Assembly (NCBI RefSeq): GCF_016888445.1
Contig: NZ_JAFEKF010000001.1
Location: 62,001-126,000, forward strand
DNA length: 64,000 bases
Reading direction: 5' to 3'
From: Marinomonas ostreistagni
Lineage (GTDB): Bacteria > Pseudomonadota > Gammaproteobacteria > Pseudomonadales > Marinomonadaceae
Shown here: piece by piece, positions 25,374-33,533 of the stretch
How positions within the stretch are numbered: the first letter of the stretch is position 1
Layout: each line of letters starts with the position of its first letter
Program-made: the position numbers and the translations under genes
Notes under the pieces: model-generated
What the model was told of the DNA's origin: nothing
Database searches by the model: none
What the model saw: only the letters and a program-made list of their open reading frames with translations

Positions 25374-27773
25374 ATGACGACAGCATGGAATAAGTCGCTT
25401 TTCTTAAAGCAAGCATTGGCGACCATAGGGCTAGCTTTAGTGTTAAGCCTTGCGCTGAGTGGGCTTAAAGCTTATGACACATTAGGCCATGAACCACAAC
25501 GCATTCGCGCGGAATTCAATCAAGTTCTGACACTGGTTGAGCAGCCGTTAGCGCAGGCGTTATTTCGTTACGATCAAGCCTCGGCGCAACAACAGGCGAG
25601 CAGTTTACTTTACCATCCTGCGATTGAACGTGTGCTTATCCTTGATGAAAACCAAACATTTTTTGCGCAAGCAAAAGCCGCCACTGAGCTCGCCAAAATA
25701 GATGAAGATTGGGTGAGTGAGCTCTTGCCCAGTGAGTTAAGTGTTTCCCGTCAGTTAGCATTTCCAGGCCGAGATGCCGCATTGGGGTTTGTGGTACTCG
25801 AGCTTGATGAGTCCTACCTAGCAATGCAAATATTGCGACAAAATGGCCAGCTGTTGATTCAAAACTTAGTCAAAGATGTGCTTTTGGCTTGTCTCTTGTC
25901 GCTGCTATTTTATGTGTTGATAACACGTCCAGTGAAGCAGCTCACACAAGCAATATCTAAGGTGGATGAGACCCAAAACGTACAAATGCCAAACGTTTTT
26001 AGCCGCTGGCACAGTCATGATGAATTAGGCCATTTACAAGCTGAATTTAGTCAGATGTGGCGGCGTATGAATGGCGCGTTAGAGGATCTAGATCACAGCC
26101 ATCAACACGCCAAAGCTATGATTAAGCACGCTGCAGACGGCATTTTAGTACTGAATAGCGAACTCACTATTATGGTTGCCAACGAAGCGGTGGAAGTGCT
26201 GTTAAACAGAAGTGCTCAGGCGCTAAAAGGGCAGCATATTACCGCGCTGAATCATCCTGATTTTTGGCAAGTATTTGAACAGAACTTGCAGACTCTAGCG
26301 TTAGATAAAGTAATGACCTTAGAGACCAGCTTTGAGGGCGCGCAGCAGCGAGTGCCCGTTGAAATTCGCACCACCAAGTATTCGGTTCATGATCAAGTGG
26401 AAACGGTTCTGCTTATACGTGATCTATCAGAGCGTAAAGAAGCGCAGAATCGCATCAATCGCTTGTCTTTTTATGACTCATTGACGCATTTACCCAACCG
26501 TACGCTTGTTACTGAGCAACTGCAAAAGACCATTGCTAGGTTGGATGGCGCTACCTCTGGCGCGTTGATTCTTCTCGACCTTGATCGCTTCAAAACCATC
26601 AATGATGCCCTTGGACACAATATTGGCGATCAACTACTGGTTAAGTTAGTGGACGATTTATTGCCCCTAGTACCTCCCAACACGACCTTTGCTCGCATTG
26701 GCGGAGATGAATTTGTATTTTTATGGGAGCAGGTGCGTGGTAAGGCTGAAGAGCATAATGTCGCCATCGCCAACTTTATACAGCGAGTGTTATACGAATG
26801 TTCCAAAGTCAAAGAGGTTGCTGGTCATGAGCTACATGTGACAGCAAGTTTAGGAATTTCTTTTTTTGATCGACAGGCTGAATCCCCTGACGAAGTATTG
26901 CGCCAAGCCGATACGGCGCTTTATCAAGCTAAAGCGATGGGCAGAAATACGTTTGTCTTTTTTCAGCAAGATATGCAGCGTATGTCTGATGCACGTCTGC
27001 GTATCGAGCGTGCTTTGCATCGTGCGCTTGAACAGCAGGAGTTTGAGGTCTATTACCAACCGCAATTGGACTCGTTCGGTCACCTGATCGGAGCAGAAGC
27101 TTTATTACGCTGGCATTCACAAGAGTTGGGAGCGGTTTCCCCTGTAGAATTTATCCCAGTGGCTGAGGATATTGGTTTGATTAGTGAGATCAGTAATTGG
27201 GTTATGTATCAAGCCATGCAACAAGTTATGCAGTGGTCCCAAGCAGGTCTTTGGCAAGACAGCTGGCGTATTTCCATCAATGTCAGCCCAGTACAGTTTT
27301 CGCAGCAGGATTTGGTGCACGATGTCGAATCAGCACTGGCTAAAACGGGATTGCCAGCAACCTTATTGGATCTTGAAATTACCGAAAACATGCTGATGTC
27401 AAATATAGATATGGCGATCAGCAAAATGACCCAAATTCGTCGTCTCGGCGTGAGCTTATCGGTTGACGATTTTGGCACTGGCTACTCTTCTTTGCGCTAC
27501 CTTAAGGATCTGCCGATTGACCGTTTAAAGATTGATCAGTCTTTTATTCGTGAGTTAAGTGCCGACAATAACAGTGAGACGATTGTCAGAGCGGTTATTG
27601 CGATGGGCCATGCACTACATTTAAATGTGCTGGCTGAAGGTGTGGAAACATTGGCGCATTTTGAACGATTGAACGCCATGGGATGTTATACCTATCAAGG
27701 TTTTTATTTTAGTCGGCCTATCTCAGCGCAGGGGTTTACCAACTACTGTCGCAAGCAGACGCAACTGGTTTAA
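25374..27773 (+). CDS. Membrane PAS-GGDEF-EAL c-di-GMP enzyme
   Basis: A 799-residue inner-membrane protein. Order: helix ~12-30, a periplasmic region to ~155, helix ~162-185, HAMP, PAS (~240-360, ILVLNSELTIMVANEAVEVLL), GGDEF (RIGGDEF at ~441-447) and EAL (EALLRW at ~575; DDFGTGYSSL near 698; EGVE late). Both catalytic motifs are intact, so it could synthesise and hydrolyse c-di-GMP. Its layout resembles the GGDEF-EAL protein at 1203 but adds a PAS domain and has no partner binding protein. ATG 25374 is one codon inside a TTG at 25371. It stands alone, with no obvious regulator. Confidence 0.93.
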   Translation: MTTAWNKSLFLKQALATIGLALVLSLALSGLKAYDTLGHEPQRIRAEFNQVLTLVEQPLAQALFRYDQASAQQQASSLLYHPAIERVLILDENQTFFAQAKAATELAKIDEDWVSELLPSELSVSRQLAFPGRDAALGFVVLELDESYLAMQILRQNGQLLIQNLVKDVLLACLLSLLFYVLITRPVKQLTQAISKVDETQNVQMPNVFSRWHSHDELGHLQAEFSQMWRRMNGALEDLDHSHQHAKAMIKHAADGILVLNSELTIMVANEAVEVLLNRSAQALKGQHITALNHPDFWQVFEQNLQTLALDKVMTLETSFEGAQQRVPVEIRTTKYSVHDQVETVLLIRDLSERKEAQNRINRLSFYDSLTHLPNRTLVTEQLQKTIARLDGATSGALILLDLDRFKTINDALGHNIGDQLLVKLVDDLLPLVPPNTTFARIGGDEFVFLWEQVRGKAEEHNVAIANFIQRVLYECSKVKEVAGHELHVTASLGISFFDRQAESPDEVLRQADTALYQAKAMGRNTFVFFQQDMQRMSDARLRIERALHRALEQQEFEVYYQPQLDSFGHLIGAEALLRWHSQELGAVSPVEFIPVAEDIGLISEISNWVMYQAMQQVMQWSQAGLWQDSWRISINVSPVQFSQQDLVHDVESALAKTGLPATLLDLEITENMLMSNIDMAISKMTQIRRLGVSLSVDDFGTGYSSLRYLKDLPIDRLKIDQSFIRELSADNNSETIVRAVIAMGHALHLNVLAEGVETLAHFERLNAMGCYTYQGFYFSRPISAQGFTNYCRKQTQLV

Positions 27774-27832
27774 AATTACCCCAACAGTACTGGGCGAGCC
27801 CTGAGCTTTAGAATCATGGTATATTAGCTGCA

Positions 27833-28801
27833 ATGACCCAAATGGAGAGCTTTAGCGTGCGTGCTGCCATCCCTTTTGTATCCCAAGAAAACCCTGAAAA
27901 AGAGCGAGTTTGGTTGGAGACCTTGTCAAAGTATCTACCCGATGAGGCGATTTTACCGTTAGACAAGTTGTCAGAAGGGGAACGACAATTAGCTGATGTG
28001 GCGATTGTAGCCAATCCTGATCCACAAGCTCTAAAGCAACTGCCAAATTTGGTGTGGGTGCACAGTGTATGGGCCGGTGTGGAGCGACTGGTCAATGATT
28101 TAAGCGAGCAGAGCTTTAGCATCGTGCGTTTAGTGGACCCACAATTGCAAGAGGCCATGGCCGAAGCGGTGCAGGCGTGGAGCTTATATTTGCACCGAGA
28201 TATGTTCGAATACGCCAAGTTGCAACGCCAAGCTACTTGGCAGCCACTGCCATATGTACCTGCTTCAGCACGAACGATTGGTGTGCTGGGGTTGGGCGAG
28301 CTGGGGCGTGCCAGCGCTGAGCGCTTGCTGGCGACTGGGTTTAATGTCATTGGTTGGAGTCGCAACGAAAAAATCATCGACCAAGTGACGACCTACACCG
28401 GTGATGAAGGGCTAGAGACGGTTCTTAAAAGCAGTGACATTGTTGTGTGTTTACTGCCCTTAACAAAGGACACACGAGGACTATTAGGCTTTGAAGCGTT
28501 GGCAATGATGCAACCCGGTGCCTGCATTATTAACTTCGCCAGAGGTGATGTGATCGATGAGGAAGCGTTGCAGTATGCTCTTAATACAGGTCAGCTTAAG
28601 CACGCGGTGCTAGATGTGTTTGCGATCGAACCTTTGCCTAAGTCACACCCGTTTTGGACCCATCCCAATATCACTGTATTACCGCATATATCCGCGCAAA
28701 CCAATATCGATTCGGCCTGTCAGATAGTGGCGCAAAATATTCGTAATTATCGCCTGTTAAATTTACTGCCGGATGTGGTCGATACAAAGCGCGGCTATTA
28801 A
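27833..28801 (+). CDS. Glyoxylate/hydroxypyruvate reductase A-like dehydrogenase
   Basis: A 322-residue D-2-hydroxyacid dehydrogenase of the GhrA type, which reduces glyoxylate or hydroxypyruvate with NAD(P)H. The nucleotide motif GVLGLGELG lies near 146-154, SRNEK follows strand 2, and FARGDVIDEEAL plus the catalytic Arg/Glu/His set (NFARG, DVFAIEPLP, LPHISA) are visible. The C-terminus KRGY matches GhrA's terminal RGY. The start is uncertain: ATG 27833, ATG 27842 and GTG 27857 (with GGAG upstream) are all possible. The next gene follows after 41 bases and may be co-transcribed. Confidence 0.87.
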   Translation: MTQMESFSVRAAIPFVSQENPEKERVWLETLSKYLPDEAILPLDKLSEGERQLADVAIVANPDPQALKQLPNLVWVHSVWAGVERLVNDLSEQSFSIVRLVDPQLQEAMAEAVQAWSLYLHRDMFEYAKLQRQATWQPLPYVPASARTIGVLGLGELGRASAERLLATGFNVIGWSRNEKIIDQVTTYTGDEGLETVLKSSDIVVCLLPLTKDTRGLLGFEALAMMQPGACIINFARGDVIDEEALQYALNTGQLKHAVLDVFAIEPLPKSHPFWTHPNITVLPHISAQTNIDSACQIVAQNIRNYRLLNLLPDVVDTKRGY

Positions 28802-28842
28802 GCCTTGCTGTTGCCTAAATAACTACAACAAAGGAGATCGTC

Positions 28843-29190
28843 ATGCCCCATTGCATCGTCGAATATAGTCATAACCTAGAACAAGAAGTCCCTCCTCATG
28901 ATTGGATCGAGGCGGTGCAGCAAGCTTGTTTAGCGACCGAATTGTTTCAACCGAGTGACATTAAGCTGCGCGCCTTTGCTTGTAAGCACTTTATTACGGG
29001 GGGCGTACAGGACGCTTTTGTACACGTAACGATTCGCATGCTACCAGGGCGCTCTGTGGAGCGTAAAAATGAGTTATCCCAGTCAGTTTTAGACGCCTTA
29101 TGCAGTTTTTCGATTAAACAAGTCAGCCTCTCTGTAGAAATCATTGAGATGGACAAAGACAGCTATGCAAGGCGAATAATCCCAGCTTAA
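28843..29190 (+). CDS. 5-carboxymethyl-2-hydroxymuconate isomerase family protein
   Basis: A 115-residue tautomerase-superfamily protein matching HpaF/CHMI (PF02962): MPHCIVEYSHNLE at the start, IKLRAFACKHFITGG, FVHVTIRMLPGRS and VSLSVEIIEMD. Pro2 becomes the catalytic N-terminal proline after Met removal. HpaF acts in homoprotocatechuate degradation, but none of the other hpa genes is here, so this stand-alone copy may isomerise another keto-enol substrate. AAAGGAG precedes the ATG. It follows the ghrA-like gene closely. Confidence 0.87.
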   Translation: MPHCIVEYSHNLEQEVPPHDWIEAVQQACLATELFQPSDIKLRAFACKHFITGGVQDAFVHVTIRMLPGRSVERKNELSQSVLDALCSFSIKQVSLSVEIIEMDKDSYARRIIPA

Positions 29191-29239
29191 TGCTAAACCG
29201 CCTATAGATTTACACAAGCGTCTAAGGACAAGGCGCGTG

Positions 29240-29279
29240 CTGTCATAAAAGCATCACGACACTGCCACGAAACTGACAC
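29240..29279 (+). promoter_or_regulatory. PhoB-box array (four heptamers) before PAP2 operon
   Basis: Heptamers CTGTCAT (29240), GCATCAC (29251), CTGCCAC (29262) and CTGACAC (29273) recur at exactly 11 bp. Three of the four match the PhoB half-site CTGTCAY at 6 or 7 of 7. A -10-like TATTTT (29290-29295) lies 10 bases after the array and there is no -35, which is the layout of PhoB-activated promoters. Confidence 0.78.
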
Positions 29280-29326
29280 TCCTAGCTTCTATTTTGAATA
29301 TATAAAAGAAGGGAATGAGGGTGCTC

Positions 29327-29842
29327 ATGAACATTTTGAACAGTATTCATAATATCGATGTATCAACGTTCTACTGGCTGATGGCAAGGAAGAATCGCCA
29401 GTTTCTAACCCGTGTTAGCCGCGGGGTGTCGCATTCTGCAGACGGACCCTTGTATGTGTTAGTAGCCCTTGGTCTTTGGTGGGCAGATTACACCCAATGG
29501 GCAATGATCATCGCCACCGGTTTTATTGTCGAACGACTGTTGTATTTTGTTTTGAAGAAAAGCTTCAAGCGTAATCGCCCCGCCGATATCTTGGATGACT
29601 TTACCAGCTTTATTCACCCTTCCGATCAATTTTCTTTCCCATCCGGCCACACCTCTGGCGCCTTTTTTATGGCCTACTGCTTAAGTGAATGGTTTCCAGA
29701 GATCAGTTTGAGCTTATACAGCTGGGCCACAATGGTGGGCATGTCACGTATATTTTTGGGCGTACACTTTCCGACTGATACCGTTATGGGCGCCTTATTA
29801 GGCACGGCGTGTGCGATCCTAGCGTTTGGAGTGGTTGTATGA
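29327..29842 (+). CDS. PAP2 family lipid phosphatase
   Basis: A 171-residue membrane phosphatase of the PAP2 superfamily (PF01569), with the three signature motifs: K-x6-RP (residues ~78-85), PSGH (105-108) and SR...H...D (Ser140, Arg141, His147, Asp151). Family members remove phosphate from phosphatidic acid, phosphatidylglycerophosphate or undecaprenyl diphosphate at the membrane. The ATG at 29327 has GAGG 6-7 bases upstream; the ATG at 29315 has its purines too close. Its stop overlaps the start of a glycosyltransferase gene (ATGA), and a PhoB array lies just upstream. A role in making diacylglycerol for glycolipid synthesis is therefore plausible (inference). Confidence 0.88.
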   Translation: MNILNSIHNIDVSTFYWLMARKNRQFLTRVSRGVSHSADGPLYVLVALGLWWADYTQWAMIIATGFIVERLLYFVLKKSFKRNRPADILDDFTSFIHPSDQFSFPSGHTSGAFFMAYCLSEWFPEISLSLYSWATMVGMSRIFLGVHFPTDTVMGALLGTACAILAFGVVV

Positions 29843-30918
29843 AGATTTTATATGGCGTGCAAGGCACGGGAAATGGACACATCACACGTGCTCGTGCGCT
29901 GAGCGTAGAGTTTGAAAAGCTTGGCGTTGAGGTGGATTACGTGTTCTCAGGTCGAGCCGAGCAAGAGTATTTTGATATGGCTTGCTTTGGCGATTACCGC
30001 ACCTTTCAAGGGCTATCTTTTGTCGCCAAAAATGGCCGCGTCAATATCTTTGAGACCTACAAGCAGGCACAGCTATTGCGTTTGATGAAAGACATTAAAG
30101 CCTTGGATCTTAGTGACTACGATTTGGTATTAACCGACTTTGAGCCGATAACAGCATGGGCGGCCAAGCGTCAGGGCAAGCCTTGTTTAGGTGTGGGTCA
30201 CCAATACGCGTTTAATTACGATATTCCAAAACATCAAGGGGATTCCTTTGGCGCTTGGATTTTGTCACGTTTTACACCTGTAACCCAATCAGTTGGTGTG
30301 CATTGGCATCATTTTGGCGAGCCAATATTGCCGCCAATTATTCAACATCATAGTGACTGCGAACAGGCCGAAGATGATCAAGTGCTGGTGTATCTGCCGT
30401 TTGAAAACAGCGAAGATGTGCTGGAGTGGTTAGAAGCGGTTCCTAATTATCAGTTTCGCATGCACTGTAAAGACATCGAGCCTGGTCAATATGGCAATGT
30501 GCGTGTGTATCCATTTAGTCGTGATCAGTTTCAGCTTAATCTGCGCCAATGCAAGTCGGTGTTGTGTAATGCTGGGTTTGAGCTGAATTCAGAAGCGCTA
30601 CATATGGGGCGTCGTATCTTGGTGAAGCCGCTGCACGGCCAAGTCGAGCAATTATCTAATGTCGTGGCGCTGGAGCGCTTAGGGTTTGCGCAATGCGCCC
30701 AGCAATTAGATGCCGAAGTCATCGCCAATTGGTTGGAACAGGCGAAGGTAGTAAAAGTCGCATTTCCAAATGTCGCCGCTGCCATTGCTAAATGGATTGC
30801 CGGTGGCGCTGAGGAGCCATTGCAATCGTTGAGCCAATCACTCTGGCAGCAAGTCGCGCCAACACCACATGTCAGTTTTGATTATGCACCGGCGGTAACC
30901 TTTTCAGTAGCGAGTTAA
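29839..30918 (+). CDS. MJ1255/VC2487-family glycosyltransferase
   Basis: A 359-residue GT-B fold glycosyltransferase of the MJ1255/VC2487 family (TIGR00661). The N-terminal glycine loop is GVQGTGNGHITRAR (residues ~6-19), and the nucleotide-sugar side carries CNAGFELNSEALHMG followed by PLHGQVEQLSN, comparable to the GGLT..E and GQE..N motifs of MurG and monogalactosyldiacylglycerol synthase (GT28). No membrane helix is evident, so it probably acts at the inner leaflet. The ATG at 29839 overlaps the PAP2 stop by 4 bases. Acceptor and sugar are unknown; a lipid acceptor is suggested by the phosphatase partner. Confidence 0.85.
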   Translation: MKILYGVQGTGNGHITRARALSVEFEKLGVEVDYVFSGRAEQEYFDMACFGDYRTFQGLSFVAKNGRVNIFETYKQAQLLRLMKDIKALDLSDYDLVLTDFEPITAWAAKRQGKPCLGVGHQYAFNYDIPKHQGDSFGAWILSRFTPVTQSVGVHWHHFGEPILPPIIQHHSDCEQAEDDQVLVYLPFENSEDVLEWLEAVPNYQFRMHCKDIEPGQYGNVRVYPFSRDQFQLNLRQCKSVLCNAGFELNSEALHMGRRILVKPLHGQVEQLSNVVALERLGFAQCAQQLDAEVIANWLEQAKVVKVAFPNVAAAIAKWIAGGAEEPLQSLSQSLWQQVAPTPHVSFDYAPAVTFSVAS

Positions 30919-30934
30919 TGTATTGCTGCAAATG

Positions 30935-30958
30935 AAGGCCCCAAACGGGGCCTTTTTT
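30935..30958 (+). terminator. Intrinsic terminator after PAP2-glycosyltransferase operon
   Basis: AAGGCCCC / GGGGCCTT stem with a 4-base loop followed by a T run. Confidence 0.92.
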
Positions 30959-31322
30959 CGTTTAATGTGGCGTAAAAGGGCAGGGAACTCTGGTTTCGAT
31001 ACGTGCAAAGAAAAGCATAACGCTGCATGTTCTAGTAAGCTTCGCCGTTATGTGAGAGTAAATATAAGTGACGACTAACACCTGTTAGCCAGCTTGTCAT
31101 AACGCCAATGACAAAGATTATAAGCAGAAATCATTAAAAAAATGGCTTTTAAGGTTACAATCAGGTGAACACGAGGGGCAAGCAGCGGTACAATAGCCCT
31201 AAGTAGTCGTTACATGACAGGGCGAACCTTAGCATCAGATGGAGGTCGTCATTTGGCACGATATGGATGATCTCTCGCTCTTAGCATCATGAATGAACGA
31301 ATTAGCTAGTTAAGGTATAGAT
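30959..31322. promoter_or_regulatory. Intergenic region upstream of folE with two inverted repeats
   Basis: This is non-coding as far as I can see. Two perfect inverted repeats lie side by side: CTAACA-cc-TGTTAG (31075-31088) and TTGTCAT-N7-ATGACAA (31094-31114). They are 210-250 bp before folE, far for a simple operator, so their target gene is unclear. No strong promoter hexamers stand out. Confidence 0.4.
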
Positions 31323-32006
31323 ATGACAACTGCAATGGCAGAAACCAGTAAAGTTAGCAGTATTGCGCTTTCTGATGAGGCGGCTCGAGTTCGTGATGCG
31401 CTCATCAAACACGGCTTAGAAACCCCAATGATCGATAATGGCTTCTCAACAGAAGAGAAATACCAGCGTATCAAGGCGGCTTTTGAAGATGTGGTGTACA
31501 CCTTGGGCTTGGATCTTTCGGACGATAGTCTGGCTGAAACACCGCACCGCATCGCGAAAATGTACGTAAAAGAGATCTTCTCAGGTCTGGATTATGGCCA
31601 ATTTCCTAAGATCACTGTCATTGATAACAAAATGAAAGTTGATGAAATGGTTAAGGTCAGCGACATTTCTTTTACCAGCACCTGTGAACATCACTTTGTC
31701 ACGATTGACGGCTTAGCAAAGGTCGCTTATCTACCTAAGAATAAGATTATTGGTTTGTCCAAGATTAACCGCATCGTGCGTTTCTTTAGTCAGCGTCCAC
31801 AAGTACAAGAGCGCCAAACGCAACAGATTCTAGTCGCGTTACAGACATTGTTAGAAACGGATAACGTGGCGGTCAGCATTAATGCAACCCACTACTGTGT
31901 CAAAGCACGTGGTGTGATGGACGCGAGTTCGTCGACACAAACTACAGCGCTAGGTGGTTTGTTTAAGCGCAGCGATAAAACTCGCGGCGAGTTTTTAGCG
32001 AATTAA
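31323..32006 (+). CDS. folE: GTP cyclohydrolase I
   Basis: A 227-residue type I GTP cyclohydrolase, converting GTP to dihydroneopterin triphosphate, the first step to tetrahydrofolate. Zinc ligands Cys121, His124 (STCEHHF) and Cys192 (HYCVKARG) are present, so it is the zinc-dependent FolE1, not FolE2. [21 protein letters not shown] is the family signature. Folate carries the one-carbon units released by dimethylglycine demethylation elsewhere in the window, though no co-regulation is evident. A single gene with its own terminator. Confidence 0.96.
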   Translation: MTTAMAETSKVSSIALSDEAARVRDALIKHGLETPMIDNGFSTEEKYQRIKAAFEDVVYTLGLDLSDDSLAETPHRIAKMYVKEIFSGLDYGQFPKITVIDNKMKVDEMVKVSDISFTSTCEHHFVTIDGLAKVAYLPKNKIIGLSKINRIVRFFSQRPQVQERQTQQILVALQTLLETDNVAVSINATHYCVKARGVMDASSSTQTTALGGLFKRSDKTRGEFLAN

Positions 32007-32021
32007 GCTTATATTAAGCAG

Positions 32022-32048
32022 AAAAAAGGAGCCATTGGCTCCTTTTTT
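32022..32048. terminator. Bidirectional intrinsic terminator
   Basis: AAAAGGAGCC / GGCTCCTTTT stem with a 3-base loop, A and T tracts on both sides, between convergent folE and DMT genes. Confidence 0.92.
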
Positions 32049-32072
32049 ATTGTCTGAATGTTGCTGCGTAAG

Positions 32073-32942
32073 TTAGGCCGTTTTTGCGTCTTGGCGTTTA
32101 ACAAACCACTCATTAAGATACAGTGCGGCGATAATAATGCCACCACCAATCGCCAAGCGGGTAATGTCGGCGTCACGGTTCCAAAACAGTACATTGACCA
32201 AGATCCCAGCTGGGATGAGAAGGTTGTTCGCCACAGCGAGCGCACCGACGTTGACCAAGGTCGCGCCTTTGTTCCAGGCAAAATAACCAAACCCCGAAGC
32301 CACGATCCCTAGATAGACAAGAATGCCCCATTGGGTAGGAGTGCTCGGTAATTGCTCGATATTCCCAAGTGCTAAGAAACACGGCAGTACGACTAAAAAT
32401 GCGCCAATAAAGAACCAGCCAAATAAGGTAAGCTGCGGTAATTTAACCTCTGTTTTAGCCATTAAGCGCTTATAAGCCACTTGGCCTAGACCGAAGCTAA
32501 GGTTAGCGCCCTGTACCAATAAGAAGCCCTGAATAAAGCCTTCATCGATGCCTTGATAACGAATACTTACCGCGCCAGCTACGGCAACCAAAGCACTGAT
32601 GATAAAGCCTGGGTTAAAGCGCTTTTCTAGCAAATCGTTGATCACGGCAATGTAAATAGGCGTCATCACGGTGAAGAGCAATACTTCTGGTACCGATAAA
32701 TGCAAAAACGATTGGTAATAAAAGCCATACATGATGCCTAACTGACATGCGCCAATCGCCATCAGTTTTAGCGCCAAAGGCCAAGGTGTTTGTTTAAATT
32801 TGATAAAGGGTAAAAAGACCAGCATCGCTAAGCTGATGCGCATGAGTACCGAAAACCATGAGTCGACTTGGCCAGCTAAATAGACGCCAATGAGGCTAAA
32901 AGAAAACGCCCATAAACCGGTAATAGCCAATAAAATCCACAT
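32073..32942 (-). CDS. EamA-family (DMT) transporter
   Basis: A 289-residue protein with ten predicted membrane helices in two EamA repeats (PF00892), the drug/metabolite transporter fold used mostly for export of amino acids, metabolites or drugs. The start at 32942 is chosen because AGGAG lies 8 bases upstream and it begins with the first helix (MWILLAITGLWAFSFS); an earlier in-frame codon at 32972 adds ten residues without support. A single-gene unit; substrate unknown. Confidence 0.87.
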   Translation of the reverse strand: MWILLAITGLWAFSFSLIGVYLAGQVDSWFSVLMRISLAMLVFLPFIKFKQTPWPLALKLMAIGACQLGIMYGFYYQSFLHLSVPEVLLFTVMTPIYIAVINDLLEKRFNPGFIISALVAVAGAVSIRYQGIDEGFIQGFLLVQGANLSFGLGQVAYKRLMAKTEVKLPQLTLFGWFFIGAFLVVLPCFLALGNIEQLPSTPTQWGILVYLGIVASGFGYFAWNKGATLVNVGALAVANNLLIPAGILVNVLFWNRDADITRLAIGGGIIIAALYLNEWFVKRQDAKTA

Positions 32943-33083
32943 AGAACCTGCTCCTGTAAATGTTGCGCGCATTATAAAGTGAACTCACCATAGTGTCAGT
33001 AAACCTTGCGGCGATTGATTGGTTTACTAGCGGCTCATTGCACGTGCTTTCCCGTGAAAAATAAAAATCCTTTTAAAAAATAC

Positions 33084-33111
33084 TTGACCCTAAGTAAGAG
33101 ATCCCTATAAT
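33084..33111 (+). promoter_or_regulatory. Sigma-70 promoter of first tRNA-Leu
   Basis: TTGACC (33084-33089) and TATAAT (33106-33111) are separated by 16 bp and followed by a GC-containing discriminator, as is usual for stable-RNA promoters. Confidence 0.88.
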
Positions 33112-33126
33112 ACGCATCCATTCCAA

Positions 33127-33211
33127 GCGGGAGTGGTGGAATTGGTAGACACGCTGGATTTAGGTTCCAGTGCTTCACGGCGTGAGAGTTCGAGTCTCTC
33201 CTTCCGCACCA
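33127..33211 (+). tRNA. tRNA-Leu(UAG), copy 1
   Basis: An 85-nt class II tRNA including an encoded CCA. The acceptor stem GCGGGAG pairs with CTTCCGC (one G-T), the anticodon loop TTTAGGT sits in a CTGGA/TCCAG stem giving anticodon UAG (reads CUA and other CUN leucine codons), a variable arm follows, and the T loop has TTCGAGT. It has its own promoter and terminator and is identical to the second copy. Confidence 0.97.
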
Positions 33212-33220
33212 AATTAAAGA

Positions 33221-33252
33221 AAGCTGAGTTACTGAGTGACTCGGCTTTTTTT
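33221..33252 (+). terminator. Intrinsic terminator after tRNA-Leu copy 1
   Basis: An 11-bp stem (AAGCTGAGTTA paired with TGACTCGGCTT, with wobble pairs) and a T run. Confidence 0.88.
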
Positions 33253-33336
33253 ATGCCTAAAATAAAGCATTGATTTACTTAAAGTTTATTTAAAAAATTG
33301 AGCGCGATCTTTTTATTAAAAAGTTATCTAAAGCGC

Positions 33337-33364
33337 TTGACCTATGGCCGCGCTTCTCTATAAT
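33337..33364 (+). promoter_or_regulatory. Sigma-70 promoter of second tRNA-Leu
   Basis: TTGACC (33337-33342) and TATAAT (33359-33364), again 16 bp apart and followed by the same ACGC discriminator as copy 1, showing that the whole unit was duplicated. Confidence 0.88.
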
Positions 33365-33378
33365 ACGCGTCATTCCTT

Positions 33379-33463
33379 GCGGGAGTGGTGGAATTGGTAG
33401 ACACGCTGGATTTAGGTTCCAGTGCTTCACGGCGTGAGAGTTCGAGTCTCTCCTTCCGCACCA
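33379..33463 (+). tRNA. tRNA-Leu(UAG), copy 2
   Basis: Identical over all 85 nt to the copy at 33127, with anticodon UAG and encoded CCA. The two genes lie 252 bp apart as separate promoter-tRNA-terminator units. Confidence 0.97.
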
Positions 33464-33468
33464 AATTT

Positions 33469-33504
33469 AAAAAAGCCGAGTTACTCAGTAACTCGGCTTT
33501 TTTT
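33469..33504. terminator. Bidirectional terminator after tRNA-Leu copy 2
   Basis: An AAAAAAGCCGAGTTAC / GTAACTCGGCTTTTTT stem with a 3-base loop. It ends the tRNA unit and, read on the minus strand, also the ABC/MFS operon that converges on it. Confidence 0.92.
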
Positions 33505-33533
33505 ATGTCTGAATTTTTTGCTGACGCAGCAGC

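Noticed and set aside
28843..29190. Inferring homoprotocatechuate degradation from the hpaF-like gene
   Set aside because: No other hpa gene is present in the window; the isomerase family alone does not establish the pathway.
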